From Bacteroidales bacterium (GTDB lineage Bacteria > Bacteroidota > Bacteroidia > Bacteroidales > Paludibacteraceae): a DNA stretch of 64,000 nucleotides. Position numbers and translations under genes: made by a program. Below, in pieces: positions 8,674-17,149 of the stretch. The notes beneath the pieces are model-generated. The model saw nothing but the letters and a program-made list of their open reading frames with translations. It was not told where the DNA came from and searched no databases. Numbering within the stretch: the stretch's first letter is position 1; each line of letters starts with the position of its first letter. The stretch spans positions 1 through 64,000 of the forward strand of contig DUQG01000016.1 of assembly GCA_012837935.1 (NCBI GenBank). The letters are read 5' to 3'.

Positions 8674-9567
8674 CTACAGCTTTATATCCTGCATTCCCAG
8701 TTTCAATTCTTTCTTTTCAATAGGCACAAGCGGTTCCTTCACCCGAACTGTTGATGTCGTATCCATACGTTCTACTTCGGCACGAATGCTGTCTTGCATA
8801 TAACTCTGATACTTACGCAGTAACGAAATGCTATCCACCGTGGCATTCATCTTTCCGCGTGCAGCATCCGTTCCCAAAATGCGCCCGCTAACAGACTTCA
8901 CTTTCAGCTTTTTGCGTGCTTTGAACTGCATAGTGTATCTTCGCAGCACGCTGTCATTTTTCGTTTTTGTATAAATGCTATCCACCTCGCCGTTCCAATA
9001 ATTCACATACATCACCGCGTGTGGATTTAGGCTTGAATCGGACGGCGCCAAACGATGCAAAAAGGACAGCACATACATATCTTCTGCCAAAAGCGAACCG
9101 TTTTCAATCTCAAAATCCAATTGATTACGTGCCGAGTCTTTGGTAAAAGTGTATTTTATCGGCTTTGTCCAAAGCTCTACTTCAGCATCACGAGCCGTGG
9201 AATCTATCGGATGGAATTTTCTTGCAGTCACATCGGCAGATAAATCATCAATTCGCTTAGTCACATTCAGATAAATTCGCTCAAACTTTTTGGGATGAAC
9301 CGTGTACCAAGCCAAACAGGAATCAAACTGCTGTTGCGTGATTCCGTACTTTTCAAACAATGCCGTGTAGTATGCCTCAGAGCCACTTATCGAACTGTTA
9401 GCCATCCCGTTAACCTGCAACGTACCTTCCAGCACGTGCAAATCCACCATCAGGTTTTCCATTTCCTTTGCGCTCAGCACACCTTCAGGACGCTTTTCGC
9501 AAGAACTGACAAAAATCCCTGACAGCAAGGCTGCAATTATCCATATGGCAAAATTATTCCTCTTCAA
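8674..9567 (-). CDS. DUF4296 domain lipoprotein
   Basis: A 297-residue lipoprotein: hydrophobic signal AIWIIAALLSGIFVSSC with a lipobox-like SSC at Cys23, then a DUF4296 region (about residues 28-115, EMENLMVDLHVLEGTLQVNG ... YGITQQQFDSCLAWYTVHP) and a charged tail ending in a KKELKLGMQDIKL segment. Function is unknown; the family is characteristic of Bacteroidota. It overlaps the 3' end of lspA by 14 bp and is the last gene of the ileS-dksA-lspA group, so it is probably translationally coupled. Placement directly after the lipoprotein signal peptidase is a typical arrangement and fits its own lipoprotein nature. Confidence 0.85.
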   Translation of the reverse strand: MKRNNFAIWIIAALLSGIFVSSCEKRPEGVLSAKEMENLMVDLHVLEGTLQVNGMANSSISGSEAYYTALFEKYGITQQQFDSCLAWYTVHPKKFERIYLNVTKRIDDLSADVTARKFHPIDSTARDAEVELWTKPIKYTFTKDSARNQLDFEIENGSLLAEDMYVLSFLHRLAPSDSSLNPHAVMYVNYWNGEVDSIYTKTKNDSVLRRYTMQFKARKKLKVKSVSGRILGTDAARGKMNATVDSISLLRKYQSYMQDSIRAEVERMDTTSTVRVKEPLVPIEKKELKLGMQDIKL

Positions 9568-10192
9568 CTTCCGTTTCTTTATGTTTTTTACGACCTTCCA
9601 AACTCTCGTTCAACTCTTTTCTAAAAAATAGAAAAATCACAACCACCGAAACCGTTACACACGAATCGGCAATATTAAATATCCATCTGAAAAACACCGT
9701 TTCGCCTGCACTATTTGTGATTAGCGGAAAATAGAGCATATCCACCACTTTCCCGTAAAACAGCGGTGCATAGCCGCCCCCTTCGGGAAATAAAACAGCT
9801 GCCTGCGTGTAGGTACTTTCACTGAAAATTACGCCATAAAACACCGAGTCGATGATATTTCCGGCAGCACCTGCCAACAGCACCGAAATAGCTAAAATGT
9901 ATCCCGTGCGAGCATTTCGCTTGATTAATTTGTGGATAAAAATGCCTAAAAAAATCACAGCCGCAATCCGAAACAGTGTCAGAAACAGTTTTCCGACAAT
10001 TTTCATTCCGAAGGCAGCACCTTCATTTTCTACAAAAAATATCTTAAACCAACTGAAAACCTCTACCGCATTGTGGTCGCCGTAAAAGTCGGAATACGAA
10101 AGCGGAAAGTTAAGTTTGATATAAAATTTTGAAACCTGATCAATTAATATCAGAAAAATAATTAACAGGATTGATTTCTTTTTTATCGACAT
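9554..10192 (-). CDS. lspA: Lipoprotein signal peptidase (signal peptidase II)
   Basis: A 212-residue inner-membrane aspartyl protease that cuts signal peptides from prolipoproteins. It has four hydrophobic segments and the family motifs in order: DQVSKFYIK near the N-terminus, FVENEGAAFGM, AGAAGNIIDSVFYGVIF with the first catalytic Asp, and FNIADSCVTVSV with the second. It is a little longer than enterobacterial LspA, as in other Bacteroidota. The ATG is at 10192; the next gene starts inside its 3' end. It sits downstream of dksA and ileS, the common ileS-lspA neighbourhood. Confidence 0.95.
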   Translation of the reverse strand: MSIKKKSILLIIFLILIDQVSKFYIKLNFPLSYSDFYGDHNAVEVFSWFKIFFVENEGAAFGMKIVGKLFLTLFRIAAVIFLGIFIHKLIKRNARTGYILAISVLLAGAAGNIIDSVFYGVIFSESTYTQAAVLFPEGGGYAPLFYGKVVDMLYFPLITNSAGETVFFRWIFNIADSCVTVSVVVIFLFFRKELNESLEGRKKHKETEVEEE

Positions 10193-10234
10193 TATGCGTA
10201 AAATTAAAGCGTAATTTTTCTATTAATAAACAAA

Positions 10235-10270
10235 AATTCGGCAAGCATACTTTCATTCTGCAGCCGAATT
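10235..10270 (-). terminator. Hairpin between dksA and lspA
   Basis: AATTCGGC (10235-10242) pairs with GCCGAATT (10263-10270). It lies in the 128-bp gap between dksA and lspA and is followed on the minus strand by T-rich sequence, so it may act as an attenuator or terminator for dksA. Confidence 0.45.
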
Positions 10271-10320
10271 AATGTGATATCAATTCTCTTTTTCATCGAC
10301 ATGTGGAAAAGTCGATAAAA

Positions 10321-10710
10321 TTATCTTTTCCCTGCGGACTTAGCCTCAATGCTCAATGTAGCATGCGGCACCGCACGTAGTCTTTCCTTCGGAATCAGCT
10401 TGCCGGTTTCGCGGCACACACCGTAGGTTTTGTTCTCAATGCGAATCAAAGCCGCTTGCAAGTGTTGAATAAATTTCATTTGACGTTGCGCCAACTGTCC
10501 GGTCTCTTCTTTTCCAAGAGTTGCCGCACCTTCTTCCATCACTTTGAAAGTGGGCGATGTATCTTTCACGTCATTTCCGTCGGAATTATTCAAACCACTA
10601 CGAAGTTGGTCGTAGTCTTTTTGTGCTTTTTCAAGCTTTTTCAGAATTATTTCACGAAATTCTTCCAATTCCGCATCGCTATATCTTGTTTTTTCTTTTT
10701 TGCCTGCCAT
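10321..10710 (-). CDS. DksA/TraR-family regulator with degenerate zinc finger
   Basis: A 129-residue DksA/TraR-like protein: a charged coiled-coil N-terminal half (ELEEFREIILKKLEKAQKDY) and a C-terminal zinc-finger-like segment ending YGVCRETGKLIPKERLRAVP. Such proteins enter the RNA polymerase secondary channel. Only one cysteine of the usual four zinc ligands is present (VCRETG), so the C4 zinc site is missing; the GKLIPKERL signature is kept. It lies between ileS (95 bp upstream) and lspA in the same direction. The family call is good; regulatory targets cannot be read. Confidence 0.85.
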   Translation of the reverse strand: MAGKKEKTRYSDAELEEFREIILKKLEKAQKDYDQLRSGLNNSDGNDVKDTSPTFKVMEEGAATLGKEETGQLAQRQMKFIQHLQAALIRIENKTYGVCRETGKLIPKERLRAVPHATLSIEAKSAGKR

Positions 10711-10805
10711 AATTCATCGTATTTTAAGGTTCAACAATTTAGATTTTGAATGTGCGAAAATAATCAATTTATTTCACATTTACAATTATTTTGCATTTGT
10801 TATGA

Positions 10806-13800
10806 TTATTGTTTCTCTACACTGATTTTTACCACGTAGTCTTCAAAATCAAGCTCTGTCGCATCGTCCAGTTTTGCAACCAATTCTATCGAGTTGGCAA
10901 GCACTTGTGATGTAATATATTCCGAATGTTCTTCAACAGCAGCGTTGATTTCATCGTTCTGCTCGATTTTTACAATAATTTTATCCACAATTTCAAAACC
11001 GCTCGACTTACGGATATTTTGAATACGGTTTACCAGTTCGCGAGCAATTCCTTCACGTTCAAGTTCTTCCGAAACTTCAATATCCAATGCCACAGTCAAA
11101 ATTCCTTCATTGGCAACCAACCAGCCCGGCATATCTTCCGTGAAAATTTCCACGTCTTCGGCTGTCAGATGCACATCGCCTGACGGCAAATTAAGCGTAT
11201 ATTCGCCTTTTTTCTCAAGCTCGGCAATTTGCTGTTTGGTCATATTCGGCATGGCAGCAGCAATTTCTTTCATCTGCTTACCGTATTTTTTACCCAAAGT
11301 ACGGAAGTTTGGTTTCACTTTTTTCACCAAGCCTTCCATATCGCTGTCGGCAGAAATTACTTCCAGTTCTTTGATATTTACTTCGGCTTTTATCAGCTCT
11401 GCAATGTAATTGATTTGCTCGTAAGTTTTCTCGTCCGGAGCGGGGACTACAGCTTTCAGCAGCGGCTGACGCACTTTCAATTCAGCTTTTCTACGAAGTG
11501 CCAAAATCATCGACGAAGTTTGTTGTGCCAACTGCATACATTCTTCCAGGTTTTTGTCGATTAGTTTTTCGTCAAATGTCGGGAAGTCAGCCAAGTGAAC
11601 TGACGCTTCACCTGTCAAGTCTTGATAAAGTCTGTCTGCATAGAACGGTGCAATCGGCGCCATTAGTTTAGAAACAGTTACCAAGCAAGTATAAAGTGTC
11701 TGATAAGCAGAAATTTTATCCTCGTTGTAATCGCCGCCCCAATAGCGTTTGCGGTTCAAGCGAACATACCAATTACTCAAGTTTTCGCCCACAAAATCGG
11801 AAATGGCACGTCCGGCTTTTGTCGGCTCGTAATCTTCGTAATAAGCTGCAACGTCTTTCACCAAAGTATTTAGCAATGAAATTACCCAACGGTCAATTTC
11901 AGGACGATTTTCAATTGGAATTTCCGCATCTTCGTTTCTGAAGTTATCCACATTCGCGTAAAGCGCAAAGAATGAATAGGTATTATAAAGCGTTCCAAAG
12001 AACTTACGACGCACCTCTTCCACGCCTTCGATATCAAATTTCAGGTTGTCCCAAGGCGATGCATTGGTCATCATATACCAGCGCAGCGGATCGGAACCGT
12101 ATTCTTCGATAGTCGTAAATGGGTCAACGGCATTTCCAAGACGTTTAGACATTTTTGCACCGGTTTTATCCAGCACCAACCCGTTGGAAATTACGTTTTT
12201 GAAAGCCACAGAGCCTCTCACCATTGCGCTAATAGCGTGTAGCGTGAAAAACCACCCGCGAGTTTGGTCCACACCTTCCGAAATAAAGTCGGCAGGAAAA
12301 TAGCCCCCTAAATCCCCCGCATGGGGGACTTTTAAACCCTCCTTATCTTCCACAGGGGAATTAGAAAGTTCTTCTTCAATTCTTTTAAGCGTATTTTCAA
12401 TGTCGAATAAAACCTGTTCGTTAGTAAACCTTAATACTCTGAAACCTTGTTTTTCCAAATAATTAGTTCTGATTTCATCCAATTCCATCTGATTTTCCTC
12501 ATCATGATATCCACCGTCAACTTCAATAACCAACAATTTCGACAAGCATACAAAATCAACAATATAATTTCCAATTATATGTTCTCTACGAAATTTATAA
12601 CCACCTAACGCTTTACCTTTTAAATTTTCCCAAAGAAAACTTTCTGCCTCTGTCGGATTTTTTCTTCTATTTGATGCTTTTTCTTTTAACAATCCATAAT
12701 TTGCAGCATCAGCTCTATTGAAAACCTTCTTTTTATCCTCAAAACTCACATCGTCGGGTAAGTCCCCCTGCGGGGGATTTAGGGGGCTTTCAAACGGATA
12801 ATGCAACTGTGCAAACGGCATCGCACCACTGTCAAACCACACATCAATCAGGTCAAGCTCACGATTCATCGCTTTTCCCGAAGGGGAAACCAAAACTATA
12901 TCATCCACATACGGACGGTGCAGGTCGATATTTTTCGGGTCGTAATTTTCAGCCGAATAATCACCCACTTTGAAGTTTTTGAATGGATTTTCAGCCATAA
13001 ATCCGGCTTTTACGGATTTTTCTATCTCGTTCATCAATTCTTCCACCGAACCGATGCAAATTTCTTCCGCCCCGTCTTCCGTACGCCAGATTGGCAGCGG
13101 CGTTCCCCAGTAACGACTGCGGCTCAAGTTCCAATCCTGCAGGTTTTCAAGCCATTTTCCGAAACGACCTGTTCCCGTAGATGCAGGTTTCCAGTTGATG
13201 GTGTTATTTAGTTCCATCATCTCTTCGCGACAAGCGGTTGTTTTCACAAACCAACTATCGAGCGGATAATAAAGCACCGGTTTGTCAGTACGCCAGCAGT
13301 GTGGATAGTTGTGCGTGTAGCGCTCAATTTTGAACGCCAAGCCTTGCATTTTCAGCATCACCGCCAAATCCACATCCAACGTAGTATCTTCTTCGGTCAA
13401 TTCGGCGTCGTAATCATTTTTCACAAAACGTCCCGCAAATTCCTTGTAAAGCTCTACGTTTACATTATTCTTCACAAAATCATCGTCCAAATCTTCTATT
13501 TTGTAGAATTTTCCGGTCAAATCCACCATCGGACGTCTATGTCCTTCTTTATCAATCAAGATTAGCGGCGCAATGTCGTTTTGTTTTGCCACGCGGTCGT
13601 CATCCGCACCAAAAGTCGGTGCAATATGCACAATTCCGGTACCGTCTTCCGTAGTTACGAAATCACCAACGATTACACGGAAAGCATTTTCACCCGGATT
13701 TACCCAAGGAATAAGTTGTTCATACTCGATTCCGGCAAGTTCCGAACCTTTGTACTTTTTCAGCACTTCGTACTCATTTTTCCCCATCACCGAACCAAGC

Positions 13801-14606
13801 AAACTTTCAGCCAAAATCAGATTTACCTCTTCTTTGCTGTATGGATTTTGTGTTTTCACCAGCACATATTCGATGTTTGGACCCACTGCCAAAGCCGTAT
13901 TGGAAGGAAGTGTCCAAGGCGTAGTCGTCCAGGCAAGGAAGTAAGTATTTTCTTTTTCCTTCACTTTAAATTGCGCCACCACCGTTGTGTCTTTCACATC
14001 TCGATAGCAACCCGGCTGATTCAATTCGTGCGTAGAAAGTCCGGTTCCAGCGGCAGGCGAGTAAGGTTGAATGGTGTAACCTTTGTACAGCAATCCTTTG
14101 TTATACAACTGCTTAAGCAACCACCAAACCGTTTCGATGTATCTATTATCGTACGTGATGTACGGGTCGTTCATGTCCACCCAGTAACCCATTTTTTCGG
14201 TCAAATCTTCCCACTCTTTGGTGTATTTCATCACTTCCGTGCGGCAAGCCTTGTTATACTCATCTACCGAAATGGTTTTACCGATATCTTCTTTGGTAAT
14301 TCCAAGCATTTTTTCCACGCCAAGCTCTACCGGCAGTCCGTGCGTATCCCAACCGGCTTTACGCTGAACCTGAAAGCCTTGCATGGTTTTAAAACGACAA
14401 AACACGTCCTTAATCGTACGTGCCATCACGTGGTGAATACCCGGCATCCCATTGGCTGAAGGCGGTCCCTCATAAAAAACAAACGTGGGTTTTCCCTCAC
14501 GAATTTCGATACTTTTTTGGAACATATCCTTTTCGTTCCAATATTCAAGCATCTCTTTATTTACCTCAGAAAGATTAAGTCCGGAATATTCTTTGAATTT
14601 TTTCAT
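10806..14606 (-). CDS. ileS: Isoleucyl-tRNA synthetase with inserted DUF559 domain
   Basis: A 1266-residue class I synthetase that charges tRNA-Ile. Signature regions include YEGPPSANGMPGIHHVMART (HIGH-type), the editing region, WFDSGAMPFAQLHYPFE, GVDQTRGWFFTLHAIS and KMSKRLGNAVDPF (KMSKS-type). An extra ~163 residues sit at about 606-768, between HYPFE and YFPADF, where ordinary IleS has only a few residues. The insert is a complete DUF559 (Vsr-like PDDEXK) domain: NPTEAESFLWENLKGK, KFRREHIIGNYIVDFVC, LLVIEVDGGYH. It is in frame and bounded by translated copies of a GC-rich repeat. The catalytic and editing regions are otherwise intact, so the enzyme is probably functional. A DksA-like gene and lspA follow. 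Because it reads through, no separate start for the DUF559 part is needed. Confidence 0.95.
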   Translation of the reverse strand: MKKFKEYSGLNLSEVNKEMLEYWNEKDMFQKSIEIREGKPTFVFYEGPPSANGMPGIHHVMARTIKDVFCRFKTMQGFQVQRKAGWDTHGLPVELGVEKMLGITKEDIGKTISVDEYNKACRTEVMKYTKEWEDLTEKMGYWVDMNDPYITYDNRYIETVWWLLKQLYNKGLLYKGYTIQPYSPAAGTGLSTHELNQPGCYRDVKDTTVVAQFKVKEKENTYFLAWTTTPWTLPSNTALAVGPNIEYVLVKTQNPYSKEEVNLILAESLLGSVMGKNEYEVLKKYKGSELAGIEYEQLIPWVNPGENAFRVIVGDFVTTEDGTGIVHIAPTFGADDDRVAKQNDIAPLILIDKEGHRRPMVDLTGKFYKIEDLDDDFVKNNVNVELYKEFAGRFVKNDYDAELTEEDTTLDVDLAVMLKMQGLAFKIERYTHNYPHCWRTDKPVLYYPLDSWFVKTTACREEMMELNNTINWKPASTGTGRFGKWLENLQDWNLSRSRYWGTPLPIWRTEDGAEEICIGSVEELMNEIEKSVKAGFMAENPFKNFKVGDYSAENYDPKNIDLHRPYVDDIVLVSPSGKAMNRELDLIDVWFDSGAMPFAQLHYPFESPLNPPQGDLPDDVSFEDKKKVFNRADAANYGLLKEKASNRRKNPTEAESFLWENLKGKALGGYKFRREHIIGNYIVDFVCLSKLLVIEVDGGYHDEENQMELDEIRTNYLEKQGFRVLRFTNEQVLFDIENTLKRIEEELSNSPVEDKEGLKVPHAGDLGGYFPADFISEGVDQTRGWFFTLHAISAMVRGSVAFKNVISNGLVLDKTGAKMSKRLGNAVDPFTTIEEYGSDPLRWYMMTNASPWDNLKFDIEGVEEVRRKFFGTLYNTYSFFALYANVDNFRNEDAEIPIENRPEIDRWVISLLNTLVKDVAAYYEDYEPTKAGRAISDFVGENLSNWYVRLNRKRYWGGDYNEDKISAYQTLYTCLVTVSKLMAPIAPFYADRLYQDLTGEASVHLADFPTFDEKLIDKNLEECMQLAQQTSSMILALRRKAELKVRQPLLKAVVPAPDEKTYEQINYIAELIKAEVNIKELEVISADSDMEGLVKKVKPNFRTLGKKYGKQMKEIAAAMPNMTKQQIAELEKKGEYTLNLPSGDVHLTAEDVEIFTEDMPGWLVANEGILTVALDIEVSEELEREGIARELVNRIQNIRKSSGFEIVDKIIVKIEQNDEINAAVEEHSEYITSQVLANSIELVAKLDDATELDFEDYVVKISVEKQ
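12302..12790 (-). mobile_element. DUF559 cassette bounded by inverted GC-rich repeats in ileS
   Basis: The two ends are inverted copies of one ~30-bp sequence: 12302-12331 (AGCCCCCTAAATCCCCC ... GGGGGACTT) and 12760-12790 (AAGTCCCCCTGCGGGGGATT ... GGGGGCTTT). Between them is a ~140-codon DUF559 nuclease-like reading frame that continues the ileS frame. The same repeat occurs alone at 18818-18847 and 32888-32916. The arrangement looks like a mobile cassette that tolerates insertion in coding sequence; no target-site duplication was identified. Confidence 0.7.
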
Positions 14607-14696
14607 TTTGAAAATACGAATTATACAAGTTTTTGTGTAATGCTCAATTATTTAACCGATTTCACGCAATATCGGAACGGTCAAATTTTTAGTGTG

Positions 14697-14704
14697 CAAA
14701 ATTA
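14697..14704 (-). promoter_or_regulatory. -7 box upstream of ileS
   Basis: On the minus strand TAATTTTG fits TAnnTTTG and would give a leader of about 85 nt. The leader contains CCGAT/ATCGG arms near 14657-14676 that can pair; no T-box motif was recognised. Confidence 0.4.
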
Positions 14705-14828
14705 CTGAAAAATAATCATTTGAGAAAGAAAAAGCCGGGATAACTCTTGTTTCTCTTTCGGACAAATGCTTTTGGATTGCGTAAAAGAGCTTTTTCTAAC
14801 TACACTTAAGATGTTTTTGTAAATATTT

Positions 14829-14997
14829 TCCCGTAGGGAATTAATGTCAATAGAAAAAGGGTCACCCTTAATAACCGTTCCCCGTAGGGGAAAAACCTTA
14901 TACATTTCTGCTTACTATTCCATTGTATATCCCCATACGGGGAATAGATTCCTTTTTAAATACTCGCTATTGATATTTATCACCTACGGTGAAACCG
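14829..14997. repeat. Cluster of short triloop hairpins before gldG
   Basis: The 470-bp gap 14607-15076 has no credible gene. It holds a run of small palindromes with GTA, TAC or ATAC loops: TTCCCGTAGGGAA, TTCCCCGTAGGGGAA, TCCCCATACGGGGA and TCACCTACGGTGA. Similar hairpins occur at 18603-18675 and 28227-28240. They look like dispersed REP-type elements. Confidence 0.6.
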
Positions 14998-15015
14998 AAA
15001 ATTCATTGATTTTGC

Positions 15016-15023
15016 TATCTTTG
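15016..15023 (+). promoter_or_regulatory. -7 box upstream of gldG
   Basis: TATCTTTG (TAnnTTTG) lies 53 bp before the gldG ATG. No -33 TTG at the usual distance is obvious. Confidence 0.5.
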
Positions 15024-15076
15024 CAATACTTTTTAGCTCTGTTTGCAGTTTACTAAAAGCAGACTTTTATCGAAAA

Positions 15077-16759
15077 ATGAAACTCATTTCCAAAAATAGC
15101 CTTATTTTCCTGCTTGTGGCAATTTTGCTTTTGCTAATTTCCACACGCTTTTATTTTCGTATCGACCTCACATCGGACAAGCGGCACAGCCTCAGCCCGC
15201 AGTCAAAAAGCCTGATGAAATCCGTACGAGAGCCGATTTATGCGAAAATTTATTTGTCAGGCGATTTGAATTCGGGTTTCCTCAAACTTCAAAAAAGCAC
15301 AATTGCTGTTTTGGAAGAGTTGGGTGCTTACAGCTCAAAAAAGATAATTATCTCATCGGAAAATCCTTCCGATGCTGCAACTGCCGCCGAACGCGAAGAG
15401 AAGTTTTTTGAGCTGCAAAGCCGTGGATTAGTGCCTACTTCTGTTTTTGAAAAAGACAAGGAAGGCAAAGCGATGCAGAAAATCCTCTTTCCGTGGGTGG
15501 AACTTTCCTACAAAGGAAAAACCATTCCGGTTAATCTGCTTAAGAACATCCCCGGACTTTCAGGCGAAGAAAATCTGAATATTTCCATCGAAAACTTAGA
15601 GTTTGAACTGACAGACGCCATTCGCCGACTAAGCAATGAAAAAGTGCAAAAAATCGCCTTTCTTGAAGGACACGGCGAACTGAACGAATGGGAAACCTAC
15701 GATATTAGTCGCAGTTTGAGCCGCTATTTTCAGATTGACCGCGGCGTAATAGGTACAGATGCGAACATCCTGAACGGCTACAAAGCCATCATCATTGCCA
15801 AACCGACCGAAAAATTCAGCGAAAAAGATAAATTTGTGATTGACCGGTACATTATGAATGGTGGTAGTGTACTATGGCTGCTTGATGCGGTCCAAACTTC
15901 CGATGAAAGCCTGAGCCAAATCGGACAAACACCTGCTATTCCCTACGATTTGAATCTGACCGATATGCTTTTCCGCTACGGCGTTCGCTTTAATCCGCTA
16001 CTTATTCAGGATGTGCAGAGCGTTCTCGTGCCTGTAAATGTTGCACCGAAAGGACAAGCCGCTGAATTTCAACCGATGCCGCTAGTCTATTCACCTTTGC
16101 TGCTGACTTCCCTTAATCACAGCATTTCCAAAAATCTACCGCCTGTAAAAGCTCACTTTGCATCGCCGATAGAATTGGTTGGCGAAAACAAAAATGTAAG
16201 AGCTGATTTGATTTTGGCGAGTTCCGAGAACACGCATCTTGTGCAGACACCTGCCAATATTTCATTATCTGAAATCCCTGACTTAAAAGATAAAAACTAT
16301 TTTAATCTTGCCTACGTGCCCGTAGCAGTAAGTTTAGAAGGCGAATTCCAATCGGTTTTCGCCAACAGAATGCCGCCACCGGAAATTGAAAACCCGTCAG
16401 CCATCAAGAAAACAAGCGCAAGAAGTCGCCAGATTTTCATTGCAGACGGCGACATTATCCGCAACGAAATCCGGCACACAGGCGACAGCATCGAAGCTCT
16501 TCCATTGGGATTGGACAGATACACCCAGCAACAGTACGGCAACAAAGACCTGATTGTCAATTCCATCCTTTACCTCACGGATAAAGAAGGTTGGATGAAT
16601 CTTCGCTCACGCACTATCCCACTGCGACTGCTAAATAAAAATTTAGTTATCTCACAACGAACCAAATGGCAAGCCATTAATGTAGTTTTACCGTTGGTGG
16701 TGCTGTTGATTTTTGGGTTATTGTATGGGTGGATACGAAAAAAGAAGTACACGAGATGA
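15077..16759 (+). CDS. gldG: GldG, gliding-motility ABC transporter component
   Basis: A 560-residue membrane-anchored protein of the GldG / ABC_transp_aux family. One transmembrane segment at residues 9-27 (SLIFLLVAILLLLISTRFYF), a long periplasmic region with the family signatures RIDLTSDKRHSLSPQSK, FLEGHGELNEWETYDISRSL and GGSVLWLLDAV, and a C-terminal membrane helix (about 532-552) with a KKKY tail. In gliding Bacteroidota GldG acts with the membrane protein GldF and the ATPase GldA. gldF normally sits immediately upstream but is absent here: the upstream 470 bp is non-coding. Non-gliding Bacteroidota also keep gldG-like genes, so gliding cannot be inferred. The ATG is well defined. Confidence 0.88.
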   Translation: MKLISKNSLIFLLVAILLLLISTRFYFRIDLTSDKRHSLSPQSKSLMKSVREPIYAKIYLSGDLNSGFLKLQKSTIAVLEELGAYSSKKIIISSENPSDAATAAEREEKFFELQSRGLVPTSVFEKDKEGKAMQKILFPWVELSYKGKTIPVNLLKNIPGLSGEENLNISIENLEFELTDAIRRLSNEKVQKIAFLEGHGELNEWETYDISRSLSRYFQIDRGVIGTDANILNGYKAIIIAKPTEKFSEKDKFVIDRYIMNGGSVLWLLDAVQTSDESLSQIGQTPAIPYDLNLTDMLFRYGVRFNPLLIQDVQSVLVPVNVAPKGQAAEFQPMPLVYSPLLLTSLNHSISKNLPPVKAHFASPIELVGENKNVRADLILASSENTHLVQTPANISLSEIPDLKDKNYFNLAYVPVAVSLEGEFQSVFANRMPPPEIENPSAIKKTSARSRQIFIADGDIIRNEIRHTGDSIEALPLGLDRYTQQQYGNKDLIVNSILYLTDKEGWMNLRSRTIPLRLLNKNLVISQRTKWQAINVVLPLVVLLIFGLLYGWIRKKKYTR

Positions 16760-17149
16760 TGTTTGGGTGTTTAATTTTGAACACAAATTGCACAAATCAC
16801 ACAAATTCACACAAATTTTATTTTCAGTTAGTCCATCATTCCGTGCTATCGGAAGGTAAGTATCAATTGAACCAAAAGGAGTGAGTTACATAGTTGCAAT
16901 ATATCTTTAATCACATCAATAGTTATTAAATCACTCTTTACCGTTTCAATTGATATTCTGTTTGGAAAAACGAAAAAAAATTCTGCGTAAATCTATAAAA
17001 TCTGTGCAATCAGTGTCCTATTTATCGTCCATTTCAAAAATTTACCATTAAGCACAAAATTAATTTCTAAACAAAACTAAAATAAATCTTATTATCAGAG
17101 TTTTAAATCGTATTTTTGCAGAAAGATAAACTATTAAATTATAATATTT
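16760..17149. other. Intergenic region with CACAAAT-type repeats
   Basis: This 390-bp stretch has no gene. Just after gldG it carries the degenerate tandem motif CACAAATTGCACAAATCACA (about 16782-16815). A promoter for the next gene lies at its right end. Confidence 0.5.
17111..17118 (+). promoter_or_regulatory. -7 box of the APH-family kinase
   Basis: TATTTTTG fits TAnnTTTG, 31 bp before the ATG at 17150. Confidence 0.5.

Noticed and set aside
12302-12790. Intein in IleS
   Set aside because: No splicing motifs (N-terminal Cys/Ser with block A, C-terminal HN) at the boundaries; the ends are translated DNA repeats.
14607-14704. T-box riboswitch before ileS
   Set aside because: The leader is short and no T-box sequence or specifier stem was found.
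14702-15056. Small open frames before gldG
   Set aside because: They translate hairpin repeats, show no family features and overlap on opposite strands.
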